Program-made: the position numbers and the translations under genes
Part shown: positions 51,501 through 63,474 of the stretch, piece by piece
Numbering within the stretch: position 1 is the stretch's first letter
How the letters are laid out: every line of letters begins with the position of its first letter
Notes under the pieces: generated by a model
Seen by the model: the letters and a program-made list of their open reading frames with translations, nothing else
Told to the model about the DNA's origin: nothing
Databases searched by the model: none
Assembly (NCBI GenBank): GCA_037178855.1
Contig: JASJZC010000001.1
Location: 8,556,001-8,620,000 of the forward strand
Origin: Oscheius sp. JU75
Taxonomy: Eukaryota > Nematoda > Chromadorea > Rhabditida > Rhabditidae
Direction of reading: 5' to 3'
Length of the DNA: 64,000 nt

Positions 51501-52730
51501 AGGTTGTGGCGAAGAAGGAAGTTCCCGAGATAAAGGAGGAGCCAGATCTGCCACAACGATCAGTCAGTCCTTTGACGCAACGTGAGAGCCGATATCGGCC
51601 GTGTGGAATGGAGAAACGAGCACGCTGGTGGATCAGCGAGAAACGAAGAGCTGATCCTTCTCCGGAAAGAGAATTACCGACGACTATGGCTGACGCGGCA
51701 GCAGCTTTCCGTGTTCTCTCCCATGCATTCCGGGCGGCTGCGGTCACCAGGTAAACTCTGAGAAGATTGACAGTTATGGTATCAATTATTGGCTCTTCTA
51801 CTATTTTCTGTTTTTGCCCATCCCCCCTCGGAGTTCCATCGTCCACATGTCTCTCCAGCAGAAACAACTCCTAAAGAGACTTTCTCCCAAACTAGCTTGA
51901 CATGACACCTCTAAGCCACAAGTCACTGTCACAAAGTAATTCACGAATTGGTAGTAGCCAGCCGTCTACGATGACTTCGCCATCCTTTAGTCTTGACTTA
52001 GCACTGACAACAGACTTCAGTGCCGCTTTCCCAATAGCAAAAGTTGCCAAGTTCCCACACAGTTGACTTTTTAACCTAAACTCTTGACGCGCCATAACTT
52101 GCCACCTTTTTTGCTCGTGATGACAGTCACCATTGCGCTTTAGTAGTGGAGAGATGCCCAAAAATCTCTGCGTGTCTGTCTAAAGCTCTAATTGGCAATT
52201 TGTTAGTTACTTTGTGACAGCAATTACTGTTTGCACGTCAAGTCAGTTTGCGTCTCTGGGAGCTTTGCTCCTGTCCTGGCGGGAAACATGCTAAGAGCGT
52301 GAAAGTTCAGATGGAAAAGAAAAGGAAAAAGGGGAACTGTTGTCTGACAGGACAGTGACCGTGAGATAGTCAGAGAAGAAAAGGACTAGAGGAGAATTAT
52401 TGTCTGAGAGGACAGGGAGAGAGCCGCCAGAGAAAAGGACTAAAGGAGAACTAGTCAGAGACAGAGAGACATTTAAATATGTCAGAAAAGAAATTTCTAC
52501 CAATAGAGTCGATAAAAAACGGCAGCACAGTAAGAATCAGATAACCATTTTTCAGAGCGGACGAAGTCGGCACCGTCAACGGTTCTCTCGACTTGATGAT
52601 GGATTCTCTGCTGGGCTGCATGGGCCCTCTACTCTCCCTGCTCTCTAAACTTCCCAACACTCGACCCTATCCAGAAGTCACACAGAAACTTTGGGATGCA
52701 TCTGCCGTGCATATCCCCATCTTTCAATAG
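48580..52730 (+). CDS. PWWP and double zinc-ribbon chromatin protein with HMGXB4-like C-terminus
   Basis: Fourteen exons join in frame to 838 aa. Exons 1-2 encode a PWWP domain (residues ~20-90; NGLIWAKMKGFPPWPAKVLA, PVMFFGTKETGF), a methyl-lysine/DNA reader. A Ser/Arg-rich part with repeated DNFL boxes follows. Zinc ribbon 1 is CRSCGCECTLVRNKWLCNSR with FCKEW (exon 49813-50019). Zinc ribbon 2 is CSFCSGQVRPQMCGGNKHRW then RCVDKKCRKWYGW (50497-50598 plus 50989-51158). Both follow CxxC...WxC(x4)C-x-W, so they look related. Lys-rich stretches come next. The C-terminus (NGSLDLMMDSLLGCMGPLLS to the end) resembles that of HMGXB4, a NURF-associated HMG-box protein, but there is no HMG box. Probably nuclear. 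The last intron (51751-52555) holds R1 copy 5 and a ~53-bp tandem repeat. Confidence 0.8.
51890..52300 (+). repeat. Dispersed repeat R1, copy 5
   Basis: Longest copy: left block 'gccagccgtctacgatgact', middle 'cttgacgcgccataacttgc', 'accattgcgctttagtag', right 'cacgtcaagtcagtttgcg'. Lies in the last intron of the PWWP gene. Confidence 0.75.
52328..52470. repeat. ~53-bp tandem repeat, ~2.5 units
   Basis: Units share 'aggagaa' then 'ttgtctgagaggacag' then 'cagagaa(g)aaaaggact'. Confidence 0.75.
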
Positions 52731-53368
52731 CGCTATTTCCGTCATATTTGTGTCCTTTTCCGGTATTTGTACATTGTTGTTGCCTTTAATCTTCTCCCGC
52801 TAGCTGTGTCTCCCGATCTCACTACCGGCCACTACCTCATAATCCAATTTACTGATGTTGACACGAATTTTTGTAGAAGTTTGTTAGATACATAAAACAA
52901 TTTCATGAAGCAATGTTTTCTTTCAGCCTAAGAGAGCCACTTTCAGTAGTACCAGGAGCAGATCCTGTAGCATTGACCTTTCAGTGTTCATCTGGTCAGC
53001 AAAAGCCCTATAGCGGACTACTTTTTTGACAAGGGCCAAAACAGAAATTTTATCCATTTTGATTTAATGCTTCGGGGAGGCCTAACACCAATCAAGATCT
53101 AGAATCGAACACAAACTGTTAGTTGTTGCAAAAAATAATGGCTTGTTTGAATAAACGTCAAAAACTCCCGCCATAGCGTACCAACCGCACTTTTAAAAAT
53201 TGTACACGCCAACAATGTTCTATTTTTTGCTGATTGACCGGTTTTTTTCACTCTGCCGTTTCGCAATACTTTGGTGTTATATATATTTCTTTCCACTGAC
53301 CCTTTCTTTCCAAAACTTCGCACCTGTTTCATGCAAAAATTCGTTACATTTAGGCCATAGGACGGAAA

Positions 53369-55017
53369 ATGGCCGCAAAAGAGCGCCTACGAGAAGAATT
53401 TGAGAAAGAATTACAGTTGATGGGCTTGCCGGCTTTTAAGGAAAAAAAGAAACAAATGCTGGATCCTAGTCAAATATCTCTCTCACCGCCGACATCTCCC
53501 AATGGGGAATATGTGAAAGAAGAAGAGCCGAACGATCCTGAAGCTACTCCAGTTGAGGAGACGCTATCGAGACGTCCGAGACAATAGTATCCTCGTTTTG
53601 TCGCAGCTAGACTGATCCTATTTCAGCAACGTCGCAATGACACCGCCTATTGGCAAAAACGGCTTGCGACACTGCTCAGTCTGTAGCGGAGAAGTCCGTC
53701 CGCAGATGTGTGGCGGAAACAAGCACAGGTTAATATTTCTCAATTGAAAATAATCTGAAAATTCGGATGGCGCTGTGTGGGGAAGAGCTGTCGCAAATGG
53801 TACGGCTGGGTGAAGAAGAACGACGAGCTGCCGCGTGATCTTGGCCGAAAAGGACGTCACTGTATTCTAGAAAAGAACAGACCGAAGAAGAAGGTCGTGA
53901 AACGTAATCCGCCGCGAGTCAGAAAAGTCACTGAAAGCAAGCTCTTGCAGCTTTTTAACTGAGAAATCTGTTTTTAGGAAACGAGCTCTGCCCAATTGCT
54001 CTCGGAAATGAAGCAGCCGAAGCAGCTGCCGCACTTTTGAGAGATGATACCGAACGGAGTTCTCCACTCAGAGAAGAGTACTACAGACTACCAGAAGTGG
54101 TACCGTTTTTTTTTGTGGCTCATACATTTCTTTTCAGACTCCGAAGTTTGCCGAATACCTAAAAAGAACAAAGCCACTTAAAGCAGTTTCTCAGGTATGG
54201 TCGTACTCTGTCTTGTGAGCACAGTTTCAGCCAAAAACCCCAAGAATAGGAAAAAAATCGGTGAAAAAGATGCTGTCGGAAGTCAAAGCAGAGCCGCTGC
54301 GAGAAGTCAGTCCTCTAACAGAACGTGAACGAAGCTATCGGCCATGCGCGATGGACAAACGCGGTCGTTGGTGGATAAACGAGAAGAGAAAAGCCGATCA
54401 TTCGCCTGAAAGAGAGCTGTCAACGACGATGGCCGATGTTGCTGCAGCCTTTCGCATTCTTTCGCATGCTTTCAGAAGGGCTGCTGTCACGAGGTGAGAT
54501 CTTATAGGTGAATTGAGCTCTGGAGATCCACTGGTCTAAGCCAGGTACACGCTGGAAGAATATCGTTGCAAGGCTATCAACAACCTCATTTTTATTAGCG
54601 TTTACTGGAAATCGAGATAACAACCCAGTTTTTGGTCCTCTATCAGCTGGTAACTCTTGCAACGCAAAAAAACAAAATGTTTCCGTTTGTGATTTTCGAA
54701 AAAAGAAATTGAGAAACCCCATTTGAGTAGTAGACGCATCAAAACAAATACCCCGCAAAATGTCCTGTTTCATTTGGTCCAGCGCATACCTGGTCCAACC
54801 GCGACAAATTGGCAAAATTCCTATCAAATTGCCGAATTTCAGAGCAGACGAGCCCGGCACGGTCAATGCCTCGCTCGACCTGATGATGGATTCGATGATG
54901 GGCTGCCTAGGTCCGCTTCTTTCCTCCCTCGGCCAGCTTCCTCTGATTCGACCGGATCCGCAAGTTATTCAAAAGCTCTGGGATGCTTCCGCCGTGCATA
55001 TCCCACAGTTTCAGTAA
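53369..55017 (+). CDS. Truncated tandem paralog of the PWWP/zinc-ribbon gene
   Basis: Exons 53369-53586, 53627-53728, 53767-53936, 53978-54099, 54138-54194, 54231-54493 and 54843-55017 would give 368 aa. They correspond one for one to exons 8-14 of the upstream gene; the 102-, 170- and 175-nt exons have the same lengths. It keeps zinc ribbon 2 (CSVCSGEVRPQMCGGNKHRW, RCVGKSCRKWYGW) and the HMGXB4-like C-terminus (NASLDLMMDSMMGCLGPLLS) but has no PWWP domain or first ribbon. The intron 53729-53766 ends in GG, not AG, so normal splicing of the zinc ribbon is doubtful. The next intron starts with GC. All exons remain open, which argues for recent function. A polyA signal aataaaa lies near 55064. 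Confidence 0.75.
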
Positions 55018-55244
55018 AACCCACCTTTCCGTGGCAGCCAACTTTATTTTCATAACGCTACCGAAATAAAATAGTTTTCTTACGAATTATGCAAAGAAGA
55101 TGAGATTTCGCATATTTTAAAGCTTGGTCATGTCGTCTTTTGCAGCATTTTCCGACTCGACTCTGTCCACTTCAGAGAACAGAAGTCGCCCAGTCCAAAA
55201 GGCTAGACAATCTGCAATGATTGCTTTAAAATAGGGAATCGAAA

Positions 55245-58130
55245 CTAGCCATTGGTCTGCTCTATAATCTTAGGTAGATTTCTGGGCCGGACGAGAAGGA
55301 AGTAGAAGATGAGGCCACTGAAGACGAACGCCATCCCGATGAGGGTAATCTAAATGGCAAATTATGGTCTATAAGTGCACTGGATATCGCTACGATTGGC
55401 TGTTGAATGAAGGGAAGGACGATCAGACCGAGTGTGATGAGCCAGAAGAAAACGATGAGAACGAGTGGTACGCGAATCACTCCTGAAATGCCCTTTTTTC
55501 TATTTTCCTCCCTCCACGAAGTCGAAAGGACAGAAATGACGCCAAGGGTGTATAAGGTAGATTCCGAGAAAAATGCTGCATTAGCTTTGCGCCTTTGACT
55601 CTAGTGCCCAAGTACAGTCCAAATGTTCGGAACGAAAGCAGATTCGGTTAGGTAGTCGAGAACTTTGAAAAACTTCAGTAAAGTAGTCAGAGCAGTAGTA
55701 AGGCTTTGTCACCTAACTAATTGAATACTTGCTCCTACCTTCAGCCACCGGTATCCTTCGGAATCGGATCCAGAGCAGAGCCGTCAGTGCGGCTCCACGG
55801 CTCGACCAGATGACAAAAGTCACGTAATTGATCAGGGTATTGATGTCCACGAAACAGACTACGATCGTACAAACCAGCTGGCCAAGAAGACTGGCCCTTG
55901 GACTGCCTGAAGCCTTGTTGACCACACTCAGCAGTTTTGGGAGATGTCCGCGACGGGCAGCCGCATACATGAATCTGGGAGGGGCGTGTGGTGTACGGTA
56001 AGGAGCATACTGTACCTGGATCCACAAAAGATGTTGCTGTTGAGGGTCCCGATCAGCAGAATGGCTATCATGAACGGGATGGCGTAGCTGAAGTTCCCTA
56101 AGGCCTCTTGAGCAAAGTCCTGAATCAATTTTGTAACTCTCAGAAAATCTTAGCTTTTAAAAATAGAATCAAGAGTTCAGTTCCTTATCATTCAGACGGA
56201 AAAAATAATGTCAATAATGGCGCTTCGATGAGTTTGATGCCGGTTAAACTCTAAACTTGAGCATCCGTGCTGTGGTGTCACATGTACTCTTACAGGACCT
56301 AATATATTCTACCATTTCTGGTTTAAGACATGAATATTTCAGTTTTTAACGTTCTGCAATATTGTAGTACAGATCAAAGACTGCAACTTTGCTGAGCATG
56401 ACCAAGCTCAAATAGCATGTCTTGTTACCGAAATGAGCTTTGAAATGTACTCACGGCAGCGATAGCTGTACTGTTTTTGATTTCATCCGTCGTCAAGACG
56501 ACGAAGAAGGAAAAGTTGATTAGGACGTAGATGGTCGTAACGATTATGATTCCACTCATGAGAGAGAGCGGCATAATTCTTCTCGGATTGCGGATTTCTG
56601 GAGTCCCGTAGTTGAGAACGTCCCAGCCGGCATAGGACCATAGTCCGCCATAGAAGGCCAATCCCAGAGGACCAGCCGACCAGCAACTCCCGGAGAACGG
56701 GCTCGACAGATTCTGTGTCCAACCTGATCGGGTTCATTTCGATAATGAAGAACGAACCTTTGAAGATGAGATAGTAGAAGCCGGTCAGAATGATAATCAT
56801 CACAATAATGACCTTGGCCACGGTGGCTATGACCTGGAACCTTCCGGCCACCTTGCTGATAGAGTAAAAGTTCAGAGAAGTGAGGAGAACTGGAACAGGG
56901 AGAGATTCAACAGCCTACTGTTTTTCAATACTAAGGGAAGAACCACGAAACCACAAAGCCCATCACTCACACAAAAGTAAGAATCCAAGGCCTTTCTCGA
57001 CGAAGACGGTCCAATCCGGAGAGAGCTGGAAGAGTGGCTGGAAGCCGGTCACTGTACTGCCAATAAGTTTTTATTGGGAGACTCGAAATACCTATGTACT
57101 GTCCAAATGTCTGTGCCTGGACGGCAGCCGAGGCCGGATAGGTCATAATTGTGGAGACCCACATGAATCCGAAAGCTATCGCGCTCCAGCCCACCTAGAA
57201 TTTGTTTTATTGTAAGAACATATACCATTTACTTAGATCTCCCTTTCATAGGGGACATTCACTGAGACATTCAGCGCGGCCTTTGCCCCATGGCTCAGTC
57301 GGTTAACGCTCCGACTACAAATCAAAATGGACCCGGATTCGTCTCTGGTTCGGATCAAAGCATTTTGTCAGTTCATAAAATTCTCAATCACCTTTAGAAG
57401 GTTTTTAGCAACATTTGTTGGCCCAGAACCATTATTTTGACCTATTTTTAGTTTCCCGCGCAGCTTTCCTCCGACCAACGCTTGCGCGCCGAATTAAACG
57501 AGGTGCCGGGATACGCTCGCTTTACAGAAGACTCTTACGTAGGTGATGTAGGCAAAATCACAGCCGGGCTCGGGAATCGCTGTGGCCAGCTCGATGTAGA
57601 CGATAGAGCCGATGATGGAGGTCAGGCCACAGAGGAGCCAGATAACTAGGGACAGTCCCACAGAATTGACGTTTTGCACTATTGACGTAGGAGTGATGAA
57701 GATGCCCGATCCGATGATGTTTCCTGGAAGTTACAGTAGCCGAAAACATCATAAACTGCTGTCGAGGCCGAAAGTAGCGCACCAACTCTTCAATCACTCC
57801 AATAGGCAGCAAGATTCGATGCTGCGTATCGGTAACTCATGTTTAGAGCTGTTGCTCAGGATATTCGCAGCCTATTTCAGCATATAAAGGTGCTTTTTCC
57901 GGGTCTTGTGATGTTCTACAAAGTTGTAGCCTTTGTTCTGGGCTGCAACTTTCCAGAAGAGGGTTCAGATCTCAAAGGGCGCGCATGGATTCTATAATGT
58001 GTAAGAACGAACCGATGACATAGGAAGTACAGGAGAAGTAACCCATCTGGGTCGTACTCTTGACGGCACTCTTGGCTTTCTCATCCTGACTCGACTCTGA
58101 CGTCTGGGAGAAGTCCTTCTCATCGAACAT
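55245..58130 (-). CDS. LAT-type amino-acid transporter light chain (SLC7, b(0,+)/LAT-like)
   Basis: Minus-strand gene. The N-terminus MFDEKDFSQTSESSQDEKA is cytosolic. TM1 carries NIIGSGIFITPTSIVQNVNS, the helix-breaking substrate motif of the APC fold. LELATAIPEPGCDFAYI-type TM3 (here YIELATAIPEPGCDFAYI), LGLAFYGGLWSYAGWDVLNY (TM6), GTLNSNIFCGSRFMYAAARR and GHLPKLLSVVN follow in LAT order. The last segments are VIRVPLVLIVFFWLITLGLI and ITLIGMAFVFSGLIFYFLLV. About 12 membrane segments. The family exchanges large neutral or basic amino acids; many members pair with a heavy-chain glycoprotein (4F2hc/rBAT), though several nematode AATs work alone. The CDS spans about nine exons with small introns except one of ~300 nt and one of ~290 nt; the former carries a tRNA-like sequence. 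Confidence 0.88.
57286..57360 (+). other. tRNA-like sequence in an intron of the transporter
   Basis: 'atggctcagtcggttaacgc' fits a tRNA A box/D arm and 'ggttcggatcaaag' a B box, with tRNA-like spacing. The acceptor and anticodon stems do not pair well by eye, so it is more likely tRNA-derived (SINE-like) than a working tRNA. Confidence 0.4.
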
Positions 58131-58648
58131 AGGTCTGACTACAAATGAATTCAGAAGCTCCTTTGGCAAACAAAGAGCAGTATTCAGAGGAAGAAATCTA
58201 TAGAATGACGTGATTGACAATTAATGCTTTGTGTTACAGAGTTTACAAGCCTAAGTATTTCACAAACTGTCTGGCCAGGATCAGAGCTCTAACTTTAACT
58301 CCTCATCTTTGCCCTCTGACCTTATATGTGTGAGTTACCGAGATGGTACGGGATAGAATGTATAGACAATACGAGAAAATTGAGAGAACGAGACAGCAAA
58401 AAATTAGAGACTCGGCTCTGGGAGACAATTTTGGGAGCGTCCGCCAAAATTTTGTTATGGTGGGAGGGACCTTATAAAGGTATTGATGAAAGAGTTATTG
58501 TCTCTTACCCATGGCACAGTTCAGTTATGACTGTCACCATTGCAAGGAACAATGAGACTAGACTAAAAGTGGACAGCTTGGATAATTGGCTGAAATATGG
58601 ATGCTGTCAAAATGGACCTACAGTATATGTTTTGCTCGCATCTACAAG

Positions 58649-59194
58649 TCAAAAAGACTGAAGTAAAGAGGTGACCTCTCGAGAGAATGAGTCCGTTTCC
58701 ATATCAGGAAATAATCCTGTAATCAGTAGCAGCTGCGAGTGATAGACAATAGAGAATCTTACATCAGGGAAAAAATGAAAATGAACACTTGTACAGACAA
58801 GTTTTTCTACTGATTCAATTAGGTTTACTCGTAGCATTTTCCAAGGTAGCACAGGAGAAGGGAGGGTTGCACCGGGCCGGGCTATTTTCCAAAACTTGCT
58901 CGAACCGGGGATAGGAACAGAGACAAGACTACTAAGAGAATGTAACCAGAACTTAACAAAACTTATATGGACTAGAACTAGCAAAAGAGAACACGGAATC
59001 CATGTAGCCATGAAAATAGCAACAAAGAGACGATAGTATTGAAACAGCCTTAGCCTTCTAGAATCTTCTGACAATCTTACAGTATCTAGAATTTCTTCTC
59101 CAGCTTCCATAGATTCAGTTGGTCCAGGAGGATTCACTCTTCTGAAAACTTCGAACAACAACCACATTGAAAGAGTGTATCTACTTCTGTCCAT
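58649..59194 (-). CDS. Candidate membrane-protein fragment, unrecognised
   Basis: A 181-codon open stretch on the minus strand (MDRSRYTLSMWLLFEVFRRV ...). It includes RLRLFQYYRLFVAIFMATWI followed by PCSLLLVLVHISF, i.e. one or two likely membrane segments preceded by an acidic linker. I see no family match; a resemblance to GPR107/TMEM87-type proteins is faint. Codon use is more A/T-rich than in neighbouring genes. It may be an exon of a gene whose other exons were missed, or a chance frame. Confidence 0.3.
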   Translation of the reverse strand: MDRSRYTLSMWLLFEVFRRVNPPGPTESMEAGEEILDTVRLSEDSRRLRLFQYYRLFVAIFMATWIPCSLLLVLVHISFVKFWLHSLSSLVSVPIPGSSKFWKIARPGATLPSPVLPWKMLRVNLIESVEKLVCTSVHFHFFPDVRFSIVYHSQLLLITGLFPDMETDSFSREVTSLLQSF

Positions 59195-59997
59195 CTGTCA
59201 ATCCCTTCCTTTCAACAAATTTGGGCACAGGATCAGAGCAATATCAGTCGTCCCTTACGGCCCGAGAGTTCCCAAGAACTATACCAAACATCCAGTAGAT
59301 TCAGTGGAAAACCTGAGAGCCAGGGGAAGCTTTTGGTAGAATAAGAGCTCCGCAAGCAAAATTGCCGAAAGTTGGGGAAACCACAGAAAATTTCTAGAAA
59401 CTTTGGCTACTTGGCTCGCTTTCACTTTTGGCTTATAACTCGCTCGCGAATCTTTAGGTCTACCAGATGCTTACCGCTTACGCCCTTTCCCTCGGAAAAA
59501 AACCCGGCCCGGAATTTTGCAACCCTGGGAGAAGGTGTTCCCAGTCGAACTAGTACGGGCGTGAAGTTCGAATAGAAAAAGGAGGTTGATGCCCGTCCGT
59601 CCGTCTGTCCCCCTCATGATTCGTCAATGAACATCAGTAGAGACATTTAATTAAATCCAAGAGCATCTACCACTCATAACTATCCAAAAAGTTGAAGCTT
59701 GTGGACTGCTGTATTCAGAAACAGTAAGTTGTCCAAGAAGACGATTAATTCCCAGTAGAACAGTCGGATCGAAAACGTCGAGAAAGATGCTGATGTCTAA
59801 ACCGATAATATGCACTTTCCAGTATAAACGAATATGAAAGAGGAGTTGGTTGCCATTTTTGACATTTTAGCACCCCCTTTCCATCTTCTCAGCCCAGACT
59901 CTGTTCCAGTTCCCACACACACACACACAGCGACTGTATGCTTCAGGCCGTGTGACTGGCTTGAATAAAGAGCGACACGCGACCAGTTCGTGCCCGC

Positions 59998-59998
<1 letters not shown>

Positions 59999-60035
<37 letters not shown>
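59999..60035. repeat. (GA)n microsatellite
   Basis: About 18 uninterrupted GA units; a (CA)n run lies nearby at 59912-59929. Confidence 0.95.
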
Positions 60036-60038
<3 letters not shown>

Positions 60039-60212
60039 GACGAGTTCATTTCTCAATAGAATGAATGAAAGCTTAGAAAGTGGTGGGTGGCAGTTTGTAC
60101 AAAATTATACACAAAAGTGAAATGTACACTCGAAATTATACATACTGAGAGATTGTATACACTAGCGGAGGAGTCCTGCTCCACAACTGGGCAACTAAAG
60201 AGGAGCCACAGC

Positions 60213-61383
60213 CTAGTCCAGATTCTGGCACTTGCGGTTGTTGTTTCGGTTGGCCGGTGTCTTCACAGCCTTCTTCGAGCGCGACTTGGTCTTGGCATCT
60301 GCCGCGACCAGGGTAGCAGCCGTGGCACGTTTCAACTTGGCAGCCGAGATCAGCACACTCTTCTGCATCGTCGTCTTGTTGGCCGTGTTTGCCAGACTGG
60401 CCGGGTCAACTTCCGAGAAGAGCTGCAAGTTTTCCCTATACCACAGAAATGTAGTTTATACTCACCGCTCGTTCCAGTTCTTGACGCTGTGCCGTCGAGG
60501 CACGTGCAGCTCGCAATTCCTCGGACCTCTTGATCTGCTCTGCAGATATCGGCTTGAAGCCCTTCTTCGAGCAGAACGACAACGTGTCGATATCCCGGAG
60601 TTCGGGCTCCGGAACCATCACCGGAGAGCTTCGGCCGGATGCACAACCATCTGGAACAGGATGCTTGAGTTGGTCTGTGAAACTGTCAGAATTTTTATAT
60701 GCTTTGGATAGTTTCGAAGGATGATCTGACAGAACATCAGTCAGTTTTGCAAACGATAAAGTGAATAATTTTTCAATGGTACAATGTCTCAGCAGATCGG
60801 AACCTACAAGCATTGCAAAGCGGGAACAAACCCTGTTTATTTTGTTCAGTAGTCAAATCTCTTACCGACTGCGCTATGCAAGCAAAGATCGCAGCAGCTT
60901 TCCGCTAGGCATTTGAAAGTAGAAGGCCGGAATGAACGCAACATCTTTCCACCAATACTAATCTCAAAAATGTATCCCAAATCACCAAGGTGTTCCATGC
61001 TAATTGGCAGAGACAGATGTACCAATCTCCATCTGTCTTTTTCGACACCCTAAGTCAGCTGGCAGGAGAGGAGACACAGAGTACACGTGGTATTGGTCAC
61101 GGGGAGTCACAACACACACCTAGTTGTCAATACGTGTGTGGAGGACATGAGAAATCGCGTCATTCTTTCACGAAAAGGTCAAAATAGTGTGTGGAGTGGG
61201 AGCAAATGATCAGCACCTACCGTCAACAATACACCAGTCGTCTTCGGAACTGCTGATCGAGCAGGGCTCCGTGTTCTCTTGCGAGCACTAAACGATTGAT
61301 TAGTCTTTTGAGAAAATGATGCTTACGATGGAATCGTTGGAGTTTTCTTCTCCGAAGAAGTAGTCGTAGACACCGGAAAGCAT
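60213..61383 (-). CDS. Small protein with an LC3-interacting-type motif, TP53INP-like
   Basis: Four exons on the minus strand (61327-61383, ~61222-61289, ~60467-60650, 60213-60422) start MLSGVYDYFFGEENSNDSI. Next comes SSSEDDWCIVDDG: an acidic-led W-x-x-V core, as in LC3-interacting regions and close to the DEWILVD motif of TP53INP1/2. A middle part reads RDIDTLSFCSKKGFKPISAE with QIKRSEELRAARAS, and the C-terminus is Lys/Arg/Ala-rich and basic (KTKSRSKKAVKTPANRNNNR). TP53INP proteins shuttle between nucleus and autophagosomes; that role here is an inference from layout. The final intron uses the ttgcag acceptor before CTCTTCTCG, because the nearer 'tatag' breaks the frame. Confidence 0.6.
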
Positions 61384-63474
61384 TCTTCTTGACAGGTAAG
61401 GGGGCGAATTGAGTGAGACTGCAAACTGTTCTTATAATTGGAACGGGACAAAGAGGCAGAGCGAGAGAGAAAGAGCGGAACCAGCTGACCAGAGGCCGTG
61501 GAGGGTCAAATAGGGCGTGGGGGTGTCATGTGAGGTCCAATAAATGACCAGCAGAGACGCAGGCAGTATTGGAAAAAGGTTGCATCAGGATGACGGATAG
61601 AGAGAGGAGAAAAATGGAGGGTTTGAATTTGGAAAGCCAGCTGTCTGGTCCAGTCTCACAGTCAGTACCGATAGCTACTGTAGTCGAGAGCTCTGACTCG
61701 TGACTTTTAGCATCAAGAAACTCGAACTCTTGACAATCATTGTCTTCTCAAAGGACAAAGGCCTGGAAGGAAGTATCTACTGTGCACAGGACTATCATAT
61801 CTCGTCTCTAACGGGATAAGGGCAGGAGTCACAAAGTTTTGGGTATGGTATCCACTATAGTCCAGTCAGGAATGAAAATTATGGTGGCTCTGATAAGGGG
61901 TAAGTAAGATTCGGTCAAAACACTTCCTGTAATCCGGAACTCAAACCCCTTGACTCTTCCTCTTTACAACCAGCCTTCTCTATTTGTGGGTCACATGGCA
62001 AACGGAGGAAAAAGCTTGAGACGACGTGCGTCAAACCGTGTTTAAAGCTCTCCACTTTTCCGCCCTTTCTCTATTGATTCTCTTTGAGAACAAGCTGGAA
62101 ATTCGAGCGCTGACGCTGAGAGAATAATGCACAGAGACCGACTGACGACGAATATTGACTAGGCATGGGCCCTCGATTCACGAATCCCTCCCCTCCTCGG
62201 CAAACAGTAATTATGCGATAACCAGGGGTGGGAGCGTGGAATAATAGATTAACACGGTTGGGGCAAGTGGACCGTGATCCCAAACTGTCTTCCACCATTT
62301 ACGGGTTCAGGACTTAACTTTTCGACTTCAACCATTTTGTTAACATCACTAACTTTGAAATCAAGCCATGAAACTGTCGGAGATGAATGCCAGTCAAGAA
62401 TGCTGCCGCGCCGAGACACAAAACGGGCACAAGTCACTTTCCAGCTTTTTCATGCCCTGCAAAGTTCTAGACCTGATCAAAAGCTACAAGTTTTCAGAGC
62501 ATGGCAAAGCAGAAAATATTGTCTTCGCCCCGAAATCGAGGATAACCGACAGGCACTGTCAACAAAAAAATGTTCTATAGATACTGTCAATTTAAATAGT
62601 ATCCATGGGATGAACAGTAGGAAAAACATAGGAAGAAACAGAAAGTGAGACCTCGAACTGAGAACTTATTCTCTCCCTAGGAGGACGGTCTTTGCGGTGT
62701 GCATCTCCGCCCCTTCACGTGATGGACGCCGGTCGCGACCTGGTGTCTCGAAAAACAAGGCCAACACAGCTGACAGAGAAAAAAGATGGAAAGACCTGTC
62801 CGAGACGAGAACTGTCCCGGACAAAGACTTCACTTTCTCCTTTCTGTGAGAAGCATGCAATTAGCAAGGGAGGGGCGGGAAAGAGTTAGCACGAAGCAAC
62901 TTAGGGGCTAAGCTGTCCATCAAGTGTTATTGTAGCGGCACCAAACTATGGGGATTTCGAAATTCCTTCCGAATTGTGACTGCGAGTCACAACTTGTCCT
63001 TGTTAGGCCGAAATACTATGTTCGGATACCTATTAAGAATGTTCAGACGGTTAAAAAAAATTATATCTTGCATCGGACGCCTAAGACAGTACAGAGCCCA
63101 GCCTTTTGTTCGTAATGTTTCGAATTGACCTTTTAGCTGTCCTGCTGCGAGCTCAGAAAAGCCGTAAACCTCTCCGAGAGCTGAGCTATCCTGGACCAGT
63201 TGGTCAACAAGAAGGAGATGGGATCAACTACTCTTTTGATCTGTTACACCGAGCTCAATATCTATCTCCCCAAGAGACTGCCAGAAACTGTTTTTCGGTT
63301 AGCGAACAGCGATCTGGGGACATCACTCCCCCAATCTCTAAAGCGGTCACGTGGTCTCATAGTGCGTAAAAATAAGCGAATTCACGTCATAATAGCCCTG
63401 ACTCACACATAAAAACAGCAGGTTAAAGTACTGTTTTTGGTCTGAAAAATTGCCCCAAGTTTAGGTATTAGAAG
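61384..63474. other. Upstream flank and intergenic, no gene assigned
   Basis: Contains the upstream region of the TP53INP-like gene and a foldback copy (62455-62510). A frame at 63170-63400 (TTLLICYTELNIYLPKRLPE) has a possible acceptor but no partner exon that could be confirmed. Confidence 0.4.

Larger units (their letters stand above)
58131..60212. other. Poorly resolved intergenic region
   Basis: Apart from the candidate frame at 58649-59194, nothing supportable. Simple repeats: (CA)n at 59912-59929 and (GA)n at 59999-60035. Confidence 0.45.
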
